Source: Calothrix sp. NIES-2100 (GTDB lineage Bacteria; Cyanobacteriota; Cyanobacteriia; Cyanobacteriales; Nostocaceae). From it: a DNA stretch of 64,000 bases. The position numbers and the translations under genes were made by a program. The number at the start of each line of letters is the position of its first letter. The first letter of the stretch is position 1. The stretch lies in NCBI RefSeq assembly GCF_002368195.1, contig NZ_AP018178.1:6646645-6710644 (forward strand), in the 5' to 3' direction. Shown here in pieces: positions 42,287-50,852 of this stretch. Under the pieces are notes generated by a model, which worked only from the letters and a program-made list of their open reading frames with translations, did no database searches and was not told the DNA's origin.

Positions 42287-42844
42287 CTAAATTTTCACAG
42301 TAATATTACTCAATTTTAATAAATAAAAAACAGCAGGAAGTAATGCCAGTAGGAGAGCGAAAAATTTTCAGGCAGGTGAGGGGCGATTGGGTGATGTTTG
42401 GATTTGTCTTGGCTTGAGTTTGCCGTGTCAGGCGTAGACGCGTTCGCGGAGCGTATCGTTCGCGCAGCGTCTCCCCTTGGGAGAAGAGAAGCGGCTTGTC
42501 GTCAGACATCGCTCCTAAAAGAACTTCATCTCTCAAAGCCAATACTATCCTGATTGTGAGAAAGCAGAGTACCGATCCAGCCTTGGGTAAGAAAATTTCT
42601 TAAGAAATGGCGACAAAGTAAAGGCTCTTCATCGCTTGTGGTAAAGCTTTCACTAGCCATTACCGCACAACTTCCTTGCTCAGTCGCGGCTTTTTCTCCT
42701 GGGGGACGGCGATCACGTAAGGGACATGAATGAAGTGAGAAGAGTTTGAGGCTCTAATTACACTTCATCCTAAATAGGTGTAATACTTTTACAAAGTGAG
42801 TTTATCTTTGTGGAGACTGCAAACGATTATCCCGATGCGATAGT
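42287..42844. other. Intergenic region with GC-rich dispersed repeat, no gene
   Basis: 558 bp. Positions about 42428-42480 hold a GCGTAGACGCGTTCGCGGAG-type dispersed palindromic repeat. The remaining sequence has no plausible frame or RNA; a frame at 42306-42542 merely reads the repeat. Confidence 0.5.
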
Positions 42845-44059
42845 TTAAGGTTTTAGTGTCCAACCGGGGACGATAGCTCTCGCATTTACACGTGATTGAA
42901 CACTTGATGACCGATTCAACAACCAAGCGTGAAATTGTCCAGAACTATTACGCCACATGATATCAGTGACACCATCACCATTAAAATCTCCTACTCTTGC
43001 CAGACTCCAATCAGCAGAGACGGGGGTATCAACATTAACCCCTGATTCTGTTGAACCATTAACTGCGGAAAGCCATGTATGAACTTGACCTGTTGTACTC
43101 TGCCATAATAAATCATCCCGACCATCACCATTGAAGTCACCAAAACCCTTTAGTGTCCAACCGGGAACGATAGCTCTCGCATTTACACGTGATTGAACAC
43201 TTGATGACCGATTCAACAACCAAGCGTGAAATTGTCCAGAACTGTTACGCCACATGATATCAGTGACACCATCACCATTAAAATCTCCTACTCCTGCCAG
43301 ACTCCAATCAGCAGAGACGGGGGTATCAACATTAACCCCTGATTCTGTTGAACCATTAACTGCGGAAAGCCATGTATGAACTTGACCTGTTGTACTCTGC
43401 CATAATAAATCATCCCGACCATCACCATTGAAGTCAAACTTGTTTGATACCTGACCAGAATTTTGAGAGGTATAAGTTACTCCAGATTGAGGAGTACCTT
43501 TTTGCGTTTCAATGAATCCAATTGGAATTGATTCACCAGCGTAAGTACCAACAGTGTTTGTCTTTTGGAATGAGAAGTGTAAATGATCCGGAGGATTCCC
43601 GCAAACCCAACCTGTATTACCTGATTTACCAATAATTTGTCCTTGACTAATTGTTTCACCCACAGACACATTTACTTCACTTAGGTGGAGATAAAGAGAT
43701 GAGATATTATCTCCATGATCGATAACGATATAGTGAGCGTTGTTAGCATATCTATAATCGCAGCCACTAGCTATATCTGTTTTGCCTTTGGAAGACCTGA
43801 TGACTTTCCCTGGTGCAACTGCTGCTACAGCTTGTCCAACACTCATTCCAAAATCTACAGCGTACTTATTGTAATAGTCTGAATGAGATCCTTGAAAATA
43901 TGTCTGAGTAACTTGATACTTTAATCCAATAGGGTAGGGCAAATAAAAATTCGATTGTGTACTCTGGGCAACGCTCACTCTTGAAGTTAATAAGCTCAAT
44001 GTAGACAAGCCTAAGATTGCACTAGTCAATACCAATGCTACTTTTTGATATTTTTTCAT
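42845..44059 (-). CDS. M23-family (LytM) peptidase-like protein with duplicated FG-GAP/VCBS repeats
   Basis: 404 aa. Signal peptide about 1-31 (ending VSVAQS). Residues about 45-185 are a LytM/M23 metallopeptidase domain with YAVDFGM as the first metal motif and DHLHFSF as the HxH motif, so peptidoglycan or peptide hydrolysis is plausible. After a Ser/Gly linker come four FG-GAP-like halves (FDFNGDGRDDLLW, DFNGDGVTDIMW) arranged as two 99-residue units that are almost identical at DNA level. DxDxDG-like loops suggest calcium binding. It should be secreted. Codon pattern matches neighbours. The duplication is recent. Confidence 0.88.
   Translation of the reverse strand: MKKYQKVALVLTSAILGLSTLSLLTSRVSVAQSTQSNFYLPYPIGLKYQVTQTYFQGSHSDYYNKYAVDFGMSVGQAVAAVAPGKVIRSSKGKTDIASGCDYRYANNAHYIVIDHGDNISSLYLHLSEVNVSVGETISQGQIIGKSGNTGWVCGNPPDHLHFSFQKTNTVGTYAGESIPIGFIETQKGTPQSGVTYTSQNSGQVSNKFDFNGDGRDDLLWQSTTGQVHTWLSAVNGSTESGVNVDTPVSADWSLAGVGDFNGDGVTDIMWRNSSGQFHAWLLNRSSSVQSRVNARAIVPGWTLKGFGDFNGDGRDDLLWQSTTGQVHTWLSAVNGSTESGVNVDTPVSADWSLARVGDFNGDGVTDIMWRNSSGQFHAWLLNRSSSVQSRVNARAIVPGWTLKP
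42849..43440. repeat. Tandem 297-bp intragenic duplication
   Basis: Two copies in direct tandem inside the M23 gene, with a period of exactly 297 bp (e.g. TAGTGTCC at 42854 and 43151). I could see only about three substitutions between them over the stretch compared, so the array is very young or homogenised by gene conversion. Confidence 0.9.
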
Positions 44060-44797
44060 TTTTTAAGTATTTAAATTTACGTATTGATTTGCAATTAACT
44101 ACTTTTATAACAGTGTATTTATAGCCTCTAAAGAAGTTTACTTAAAAAATATGTTGCTAAAAAGGTTTAGTAAATTTAAGTATTACTACTTGACTAATAA
44201 TCCTGTTAACAAGTAAAAGTAACTAGCAGTGTAGTTCTGTATGTACCTTGCTTAGGTATCTAGGTGTAGCGAACTGCAAACAGAGAGCGATAAAACTGCA
44301 AATAAGGCGATTTTGAAACCACATTCTCTGCAAATAAAGGGGGTCTCAAAACCACAATAAATGCAAATGAAACTGCAAACATAATTTTCAAACTGCAAAC
44401 AAGGGTTTTCAAACCACATTAACTGCAAATAAGCCGTAACCCTTACTGTAACTGGCTTAGGGGATTTATTGCCTCAATTGTGTCCATCTTTTACGAACTT
44501 TTAAGCCGAACACTTATGCCCGAATATTGTGGTTTAATCTGAACGATATCCGTCCAATTTAATTATGAATTAGGTTTTTGGGAGCAAGTACCACTAACTC
44601 ATTTATTGACTTGGTAAAGACTCTGAGTTTAAGACTAGAGCGAAAGTAATATTCTTTAATTTGGACAGTTTCATCCCAAAGGTACATATAAAGCTAAAAC
44701 TCTTACTGGCTAATGATTACAGGCTATTTGCAGTTAATGTGGTTTCAAAATCGCCTTGTTTGCGGTTTGAAGCGTTTATGTTTGCAGTTCGCTACAC
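44060..44797. other. Intergenic region dominated by an inverted-repeat element
   Basis: 738 bp. The first 200 bp are AT-rich promoter-like DNA upstream of the minus-strand M23 gene. From 44261 to the end it is filled by the inverted-repeat element described separately. No ORF of note. Confidence 0.6.
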
Positions 44798-44800
44798 CTA
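44261..44800. mobile_element. 540-bp inverted-repeat element (MITE-like)
   Basis: The terminal 80 bp (44261-44340) are repeated inverted at 44721-44800. The outermost 22 bp (TAGGTGTAGCGAACTGCAAA and on) and an inner 22-bp block (44304-44325 with 44736-44757) are identical, and homology ends sharply at both outer borders. Internally there is an array of ACTGCAAA and AAACCACATT motifs at about 30-34-bp period (44295-44432). No coding capacity. The right border forms the stop codon of the pentapeptide gene. No target duplication was found. Confidence 0.7.
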
Positions 44801-45235
44801 TTGAGCATCATCAAGGATAGTTCCTTCAACTCTTGCCCCTTCAAAGCTAATCCAAAGGAGGTCAGTATCAGTAAAATTAACATCGAGCAAACAAGCGTTA
44901 TCGAAGACACTTCCTCTACATTTAGCCCCACTAAAATTAGCAAAACTCAAATCGCAATACTCGAAATTGATGTAAGTCACATCGGCATCCTGAAAGTTTG
45001 CATTTCTGAGAACGGCATATCTTAGAAGGCTATAACGTGGAGAACATTCTCTACCATAACCCCCACTGAGATCGGCAGCAGTGAAGTTAACTCCGCTCAG
45101 GTCAGCTCGTTCCAAGTTAATTTCTCTTAACACAGCACCACTCAAATCGGCTCCGTTCAAGTCAACTCCAGCAAAATCACGCTCTCCAGCAGCGTAACGC
45201 TCCAACAACTCAACCGCCGTCATCTTCCATCTCAT
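44798..45235 (-). CDS. Pentapeptide-repeat protein whose stop codon comes from the inverted-repeat element
   Basis: 145 aa, ATG 45235. From residue about 20 to the end almost the whole protein is pentapeptide repeats of the ADLSG / NFxxx type, predicted to fold as a quadrilateral beta-helix; a short N-terminal helix (TAVELLERYAAGERDF) precedes it. These proteins usually bind other proteins, occasionally DNA-mimicking. The TAG stop (44798-44800) is the outermost triplet of the adjacent inverted-repeat element, so the original gene may have been longer. The protein still looks stable. Function unknown. Confidence 0.85.
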   Translation of the reverse strand: MRWKMTAVELLERYAAGERDFAGVDLNGADLSGAVLREINLERADLSGVNFTAADLSGGYGRECSPRYSLLRYAVLRNANFQDADVTYINFEYCDLSFANFSGAKCRGSVFDNACLLDVNFTDTDLLWISFEGARVEGTILDDAQ

Positions 45236-45741
45236 AAATTAACCTTTGATTTACCCTCGTTTCTTCGATTAGATTATGCCCTCTCGTAATCATGTTTTGC
45301 TCAGGTAAGTCAAATTTAAGAAGTATAGAAATGTACTAAGTAAAATCCTTTGCTGGTAAAGTTTTCAGCCGCCAATGCTGCATAATAAAGATGCGAGACA
45401 TTGCCTTTCAAAACCATTGATAAGTCTCGGCTATGGAAATAAAAGTAAGAAATTGGGAGCTGGATTTTCTTACTTTTGTATTGTTTCTATCTGCACCTTT
45501 CTTGTGATCGCCCGTGAGGCACGACCGAGCAAGAAAGTTTTTATCCGCCTTTACAGGGCTAGGAAGTCTATCTGTAGAATTAGCTACAATCACCCAGTTG
45601 GGTGAAGTACTGTAAAGTTTTGTTTGGCGATAATAATACTACGCATACGAAGGGAACGATATATAAAAGCTAGTAATCAAATATTACGTACTCTAAATAA
45701 AAACTATCGTAACAATCATTGAGTTAGGGGAGTCAACAATC
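45236..45741. other. Intergenic region upstream of the efflux cluster
   Basis: 506 bp. A CACCCA/TGGGTG palindrome lies at 45591-45604, about 140 bp before the HlyD gene, and could be an operator. Frames at 45375-45605 and 45408-45593 overlap on opposite strands and neither looks coding. Confidence 0.45.
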
Positions 45742-47241
45742 ATGGGCGCAAATACTGGCAACGGGCACAAAAAAGGCAATACCTCTGTGATAGAGCAAGA
45801 ACTAATTACTGATGTAGAGAGTTTAGAGGCTGTTAGTGCCAACACTTCCGCTCCTCCAGAAGCAACCGTTGTAACTCCCGAAGCTCCAACAGAAGCGGAA
45901 CAGCCAAAGACAGATATAGAGAAAAAAGACCAGAAAAAACGGAAAAAACCGATGGGTTTGATTTTAGCTGGCGTGGGTTTAGGTGCGATCGCCGCTGGTG
46001 GTTTTGGTTATAACTATTGGCAATATGCTTCTAGCCACGAATCAACAGATAACGCAACTGTGGTAGGAAATATTCACCAAGTTGCTAGTCGCATTCCTGG
46101 AACTGTCAGCCAGGTACTAGTGAATGATAACCAACTCGTGCAACCAGGACAGTTACTAGTAAAACTCGATCCACAAGACTATCAAAGTAAAGTACAGCAA
46201 GCGCAAGCCGCCCTAGAAACTGCTAAAGGTCAGGCGCAAGCTGCACAAGCGAATATTGCTTTAGCTTCACAAACCTCCAGTGGTAAAACCACTCAGGCGC
46301 AAGGAGATGTCAGCAGTGCTGTAGCCGCAATTTCCACAGCGCAAGCCGCAGTTAAAGAAGCACAAGCCGGGATACCCGCCGCCCAAGCTGAAGTGCAACT
46401 AGCACAAGCCGGGATACCCGCTGCCCAAGCCCAGGTAGCACAGGCTAATGCAAATTTGGCAAAAGCCCAAGCAGATTACAACCGTTACAACAGCTTGTTT
46501 AAAGAAGGCGCAATTCCTCGTCAGCAGCTAGATACAGCCAGAGCCGCTTATGATGTGGCTGTAGCACAGAAGAATGCTGCGGTTCAAGGAGTAGAACAAG
46601 CACAAGCCAAGTTAGCTTCTGCAAGAGTTGGTGTAGCACAAGCCCAGTCGCAACTTGCACAAGCACAAGAAGGTGTCACCAGCGCCCAAGCGAAACTGGC
46701 TGCATCTAAAGGCGGATTGCAACAAGCCACCGCCACTGGACAAGATACTGCTGTTAAACGTAGTCAGTACGAAGCAGCAAAAGCCGCGATCGCTCAAGCC
46801 GAAGCATCATTAAAAGACGCACAGTTGCAGCTTTCTTACACCAATATTGCTGCTCCCAGTGCTGGACGAGTAGGTAGAAAAAATGTAGAAGTTGGTAACC
46901 GGGTGCAAGTCGGAACACCATTAATGGCGATCGTCGATAACAGCTATTGGGTAGTAGCGAACTTCAAAGAAACCCAATTGAATCGGATGCAACCAGGGGA
47001 ACCAGTAGAAATCAAGCTGGATGCTTTTCCCAATCACCCATTTATAGGTCGGGTTGACAGTCTTTCGCCTGCTTCCGGTGCGCAGTTTGCTTTATTACCA
47101 CCAGATAACGCCACTGGTAACTTTACCAAAATCGTCCAACGCATCCCAGTCAAAGTAATTTTTGAGCAAAAGAGTATCCAAGGATATGAGTCACGGATTA
47201 CACCTGGGATGTCTGCGGAAGTTAGCGTAGAGGTGAAATAA
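45742..47241 (+). CDS. HlyD/EmrA-family membrane-fusion protein
   Basis: 499 aa, with GGGGAG before the ATG. An acidic disordered N-terminus (1-70) precedes one membrane helix (about 71-92, MGLILAGVGLGAIAAGGFGY). Then come a lipoyl half-motif (IPGTVSQVLVNDNQLVQPGQLLVKLD), a very long Ala/Gln-rich coiled coil (about 150-365) and the returning lipoyl/beta-barrel domain (NIAAPSAGRVGRKNVEVGNRV). This is the periplasmic adaptor of a three-part pump. The coiled coil is longer than in E. coli EmrA and contains near-repeated AQAGIPAAQA units. Two MFS genes follow on the same strand. Confidence 0.93.
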   Translation: MGANTGNGHKKGNTSVIEQELITDVESLEAVSANTSAPPEATVVTPEAPTEAEQPKTDIEKKDQKKRKKPMGLILAGVGLGAIAAGGFGYNYWQYASSHESTDNATVVGNIHQVASRIPGTVSQVLVNDNQLVQPGQLLVKLDPQDYQSKVQQAQAALETAKGQAQAAQANIALASQTSSGKTTQAQGDVSSAVAAISTAQAAVKEAQAGIPAAQAEVQLAQAGIPAAQAQVAQANANLAKAQADYNRYNSLFKEGAIPRQQLDTARAAYDVAVAQKNAAVQGVEQAQAKLASARVGVAQAQSQLAQAQEGVTSAQAKLAASKGGLQQATATGQDTAVKRSQYEAAKAAIAQAEASLKDAQLQLSYTNIAAPSAGRVGRKNVEVGNRVQVGTPLMAIVDNSYWVVANFKETQLNRMQPGEPVEIKLDAFPNHPFIGRVDSLSPASGAQFALLPPDNATGNFTKIVQRIPVKVIFEQKSIQGYESRITPGMSAEVSVEVK

Positions 47242-47682
47242 TTCTTTTGTCATTTGTCATTCTTACAAAGTTCTGTTCGCCGGACACCGGCGCTCAACGC
47301 CACTTGCTTTCCGACGCAAGGCGACAGGAACGCAGTGGCTCGACTTTGCGCTTTGTCATTTGCTAATTAGTTATAACCAATGACCGGTGACTCTTGACAG
47401 CAGAAAATCATACTATATGCGGTAAATTACTTACTCTTAGGGAACTCCAAAAAATAAATTATTCCGTTAAAGTCGTTGACTGTTGACTATTAACCGTGAA
47501 CCGTCAACCGTTAACTGTGAACAATAACAATCGAATATTTTTTTACGAGTAAGTCCCTTAATTTACTTTGAACCCCACCCCGCCAAAGCTATGCTTTGTA
47601 TGCCATTTGCAAAAGCAAGGATGGCTAAAAGGTGGGGAACTTTTATCATGGTAAATTTCCTGGTGCTATTTAGCTATCACAA
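47242..47682. other. Intergenic region with dispersed repeats
   Basis: 441 bp. Includes copy 2 of the 107-bp repeat (47256-47362), heptamer-like GTTAACTGT/CGTCAACCG sequences (about 47480-47525) and a CCCCACC...GGTGGGG inverted repeat (about 47575-47638). No gene. Confidence 0.55.
47256..47362. repeat. Dispersed 107-bp repeat, copy 2
   Basis: Identical to 13656-13762 except at 47264 and 47286, in the same orientation. It starts 15 bp after the HlyD stop. Confidence 0.9.
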
Positions 47683-48954
47683 ATGACGAAAACAAAGCTG
47701 CTTCTACCTGCATTAAAATCAAAAAACTATCGCCTATTTTTTGCCGGACAAGGTATTTCCCTAATTGGGACTTGGATGACACAACTAGCGACGATTTGGC
47801 TAGTTTATAGTTTAACCAACTCCCCATTACTCTTAGGAGTTGTGGGATTTACCAGTCAAATACCCAGCTTCTTTCTTGCTCCCTTTGGGGGTGTTTTTGT
47901 AGACCGTTTTTCGCGCTATCGTACCTTAATTGCTACGCAAATTATGGCGATGATTCAGTCGTTAGCATTGGCGGTGCTGGCGTTAACGGGAGTAATTCAG
48001 GTGTGGCACATCATTGCTTTAAGCTTATTCCAGGGATTTATTAACGCCTTGGATGCACCAGCCAGACAAGCATTTGTGCCAGAACTAGTGGAACGGCGAG
48101 AAGATTTAGCTAATGCGATCGCCATTAACTCAACCATGATTAATGGGGCGCGATTAATTGGCCCCGCGATCGGGGGTTTAATCATTGCGAGAATTGGCGC
48201 TGCTTACTGTTTTCTTATCGATGGTTTAAGCTATATTGCTGTGATTGCTGCCTTATTAGCAATGACCATTAAACCTTGGCAAATACCAGTAAATAGTGGC
48301 AATCCCCTACAAAAAGTTAAAGAGGGATTTGTCTATGCTTTTAGCTTTCCGCCAATCCGCGCGATTTTATTACTATCAACTTTAGTCAGCTTAATGGGGT
48401 TACAAAATACGATTCTTGTCCCGATTTTTGCTGAAGAAATCCTCAAAGGTGGTGCAGAAACATTAGGCTTTTTGATGGCAGCTTCTGGAGTAGGAGCTTT
48501 ATCAGGTGGGATTTATCTAGCTACAAGGCAAACAATATTAGGCATTGGCAAATTAATTGCCATAGCTCCAGCAATTTTAGGAGTTGGTTTAATAGCTTTT
48601 TCTTTCTCCCGATTTTTACCGCTTTCTTTATTCACAATGTTATTTGTCGGCTTAGGAACCATTCTCCAAATTGCTGCTAGCAACACATTTTTACAAACGA
48701 TTGTTGAAGAAGACAAACGCGGTAGATTAATGAGCTTGTATACAATGTCATTTTTAGGTATGATTCCTGTAGGTAATTTATTAGGAGGTTTTTTAGCCAG
48801 TAACATTGGCGCTCCTAACACATTAATTATTGATGGAATAGCTTGTATTATTGGCTCTATCATTTTTGGTAGACAACTGCCTGCATTGAGGAAATTAGTT
48901 ATACCAGTCTACGAGCAGAAAGGCATTTTAAAAGGTGTAGAATCTTCTGGATAA
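47683..48954 (+). CDS. MFS transporter, EntS/MFS_3-like
   Basis: 423 aa with 11-12 predicted membrane helices. FRLFFAGQGISLIGTWMTQLATIWLVY near the start and the loop motif GGVFVDRFSRYRTLI (motif A, G-x-x-x-D-R-x-G-R-R type) identify the major facilitator superfamily. DAPARQAFVPELVERREDLANAIAINSTMING is diagnostic of the EntS/MFS_3 group that exports siderophores or drugs. It lies between the HlyD adaptor and EmrB and is probably part of the same efflux operon. Substrate unknown. Confidence 0.9.
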   Translation: MTKTKLLLPALKSKNYRLFFAGQGISLIGTWMTQLATIWLVYSLTNSPLLLGVVGFTSQIPSFFLAPFGGVFVDRFSRYRTLIATQIMAMIQSLALAVLALTGVIQVWHIIALSLFQGFINALDAPARQAFVPELVERREDLANAIAINSTMINGARLIGPAIGGLIIARIGAAYCFLIDGLSYIAVIAALLAMTIKPWQIPVNSGNPLQKVKEGFVYAFSFPPIRAILLLSTLVSLMGLQNTILVPIFAEEILKGGAETLGFLMAASGVGALSGGIYLATRQTILGIGKLIAIAPAILGVGLIAFSFSRFLPLSLFTMLFVGLGTILQIAASNTFLQTIVEEDKRGRLMSLYTMSFLGMIPVGNLLGGFLASNIGAPNTLIIDGIACIIGSIIFGRQLPALRKLVIPVYEQKGILKGVESSG

Positions 48955-48959
48955 GAGAT

Positions 48960-49007
48960 AGTTATTTGTCATTAGTCATTTGTCATTAGTCATTTGTCAT
49001 TTGTCGT
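48960..49007. repeat. TCATTTG/TCATTAG heptamer array
   Basis: About six units of TTTGTCA/TTAGTCA run between the MFS and EmrB genes. It is the same heptamer family seen near 18130, 32220 and 57860. Confidence 0.75.
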
Positions 49008-49057
49008 TTCCGCCTCATCCCCTTTCCGCGTCCCTAACCTAAAAATGGAGCAATTTT

Positions 49058-50647
49058 ATGGCTAATACGGGTACCATCCAGCAGAATACTGCCCGACCAC
49101 CAGAAAATATCCCTCTAAGAACTTGGATTGGTGTATTAGCCAGTATGCTAGGGGCATTCATGGCAGTTTTAGATATTCAAATTACTAACGCTTCATTACA
49201 AGAAATTCAAGCAAGTTTAGGCGCAACTTTAGAAGAGGGTTCTTGGATTTCTACTGCTTATCTAGTAGCAGAAATTGTAGTCATCCCGCTGACAGGATGG
49301 TTATCGCGGGTCTTTTCACTGCGACGCTATCTATTAGTAAATACTGTACTATTTATCTTTTTTTCTATATGCTGTGCTTGGTCGTGGAATCTCAATTCCA
49401 TGATTGTCTTCCGCGCTTTACAAGGCTTTTCGGGAGGGATTTTGATTCCTTCAGCGATGACTGTTGTACTGACGACTTTACCCCCATCTAAGCAATCAGT
49501 AGGACTAGCAGCATTTGCAATTACCGCAGTTTTTGCACCATCAATTGGCCCGACATTGGGAGGTTGGTTAACAGAAAATTTTAGTTGGCAATATAACTTT
49601 TATATAAATGTATTTCCAGGTGTGTTGATGCTTACCGGAGTATGGTATGGCATTAAACAAGACCAACTGCAATTACAATTGCTGAAGCAAGGCGACTGGT
49701 GGGGAATTATCTCAATGGCTATTGGGTTAGGTTCCCTACAAGTTGTATTAGAAGAAGGAAGCCGCAAAGATTGGTTTGGTTCGCCTTTAATTGTCCGCTT
49801 AACTGTGATAGCGGTAATTTTTATCGGATTATTTTTAATCATAGAATTAACCCGGAAGCAACCATTTATTAATTTAAGATTGGTGTTGCGGCGGAATTTT
49901 GGGTTAGCCAGTATTGTTAATGTTTCCCTAGGGGTAGGATTATATGGTTCAATTTATGTTTTGCCTTTATATCTTGCCCAAATTCAAAAATATAACGCGC
50001 TACAAATAGGTGAAGTATTAATTTGGGCAGGTATTCCCCAATTATTTATTATTCCCTTTATCCCCAAATTAATGCAACGCATTGATGTGCGGTTAATGGT
50101 GGGTGTGGGGGTTTCTCTGTTTGCTATCAGTGCATTTATGAACGCAGGGATGACTTATCAAACAGGGTTAGATCAATTAAGATGGTCGCAATTAGTACGC
50201 GCAATGGGACAACCATTAATTATGGTTCCACTAAGTAGTATTGCCACAGCTGGATTGAATCCTAAAGAAGCGGGTTCAGCAAGTGGTTTATTTAATATGA
50301 TGCGTAATCTGGGCGGTTCTCTAGGTATTGCTGCCTTAGCAACTTTATTAACTAACAGAGAACAATTTCACTCCAATAGATTAGGTGATAGCGTATCTTT
50401 ATATAATCCTGAAACGCAACAGCGAATCGACCAAATGACCCAATATTTTATCAGTCGAGGAGCAGATTTGAGTACAGCGCAAAATCAGGCGATCGCATCT
50501 ATATCTAATATTGTACGTAGAGAAGCCTTTGTCATGGCTTTTAATGATTGTTTTTACTTTATTGGCATTGCTTTATTATTAAGCGGGTTGGCGATTATTT
50601 TTATTAAAAAAGTTAAGGCTACAGGTGGTGCTGCTGCTGCCCATTAA
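49058..50647 (+). CDS. DHA2-family MFS exporter, EmrB-like
   Basis: 529 aa with 14 predicted helices. Motif LDIQITNASLQEIQASLGATLEEGSWISTAYLVAEIV and the following GWLSRVFSLRRYLL are typical of the DHA2 (14-TMS) drug/H+ antiporters of the EmrB type; GPTLGGWLTENFSWQYNFYINV is motif C. GGAG precedes the ATG. With the HlyD-like protein at 45742 it should form an EmrAB-like pump that expels hydrophobic compounds through a TolC-type channel. The outer-membrane channel gene is not in the window. Confidence 0.93.
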   Translation: MANTGTIQQNTARPPENIPLRTWIGVLASMLGAFMAVLDIQITNASLQEIQASLGATLEEGSWISTAYLVAEIVVIPLTGWLSRVFSLRRYLLVNTVLFIFFSICCAWSWNLNSMIVFRALQGFSGGILIPSAMTVVLTTLPPSKQSVGLAAFAITAVFAPSIGPTLGGWLTENFSWQYNFYINVFPGVLMLTGVWYGIKQDQLQLQLLKQGDWWGIISMAIGLGSLQVVLEEGSRKDWFGSPLIVRLTVIAVIFIGLFLIIELTRKQPFINLRLVLRRNFGLASIVNVSLGVGLYGSIYVLPLYLAQIQKYNALQIGEVLIWAGIPQLFIIPFIPKLMQRIDVRLMVGVGVSLFAISAFMNAGMTYQTGLDQLRWSQLVRAMGQPLIMVPLSSIATAGLNPKEAGSASGLFNMMRNLGGSLGIAALATLLTNREQFHSNRLGDSVSLYNPETQQRIDQMTQYFISRGADLSTAQNQAIASISNIVRREAFVMAFNDCFYFIGIALLLSGLAIIFIKKVKATGGAAAAH

Positions 50648-50823
50648 ATTCTGCTAAGTAGGGGAATTTTGGCAATAGGCAAGGTACTCATCCAGAGTGA
50701 GTTTCCTGACTGCTGCGGTCATAAGTTCTGTTACTTAATAATCACTCTCAAGCTATATTTTACCTCTATTTTGCGCGAGGACATTTGAGGATAAATCACG
50801 TCTAGTTAGCGATCGCCAAAATA

Positions 50824-50847
50824 AGTAGGGCATATGCCCCACTTTTT
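50824..50847. terminator. Bidirectional terminator between emrB-like and fcl
   Basis: AGTAGGGCA and TGCCCCACT form a stem around AT, with a T run after it on the plus strand and an A/T-rich tail on the minus strand. It separates two convergent genes. Confidence 0.7.
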
Positions 50848-50852
50848 TAAAT

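Noticed and set aside
42428..42480. tRNA or small RNA gene in the GST-M23 gap
   Set aside because: No cloverleaf elements or T-loop consensus; the stretch is a known style of GC-rich repeat.
42306..42542. 78-residue minus-strand frame
   Set aside because: Largely the translation of a GCGTAGACGC-type dispersed repeat.
44295..44432. Possible CRISPR-like array with 30-34-bp period
   Set aside because: Motifs are short, spacing is irregular, no constant repeat plus variable spacer pattern, and no cas genes are present.
45375..45605. Small frames on both strands before the HlyD gene
   Set aside because: They overlap each other on opposite strands, lack ribosome-binding sites and look compositionally random.
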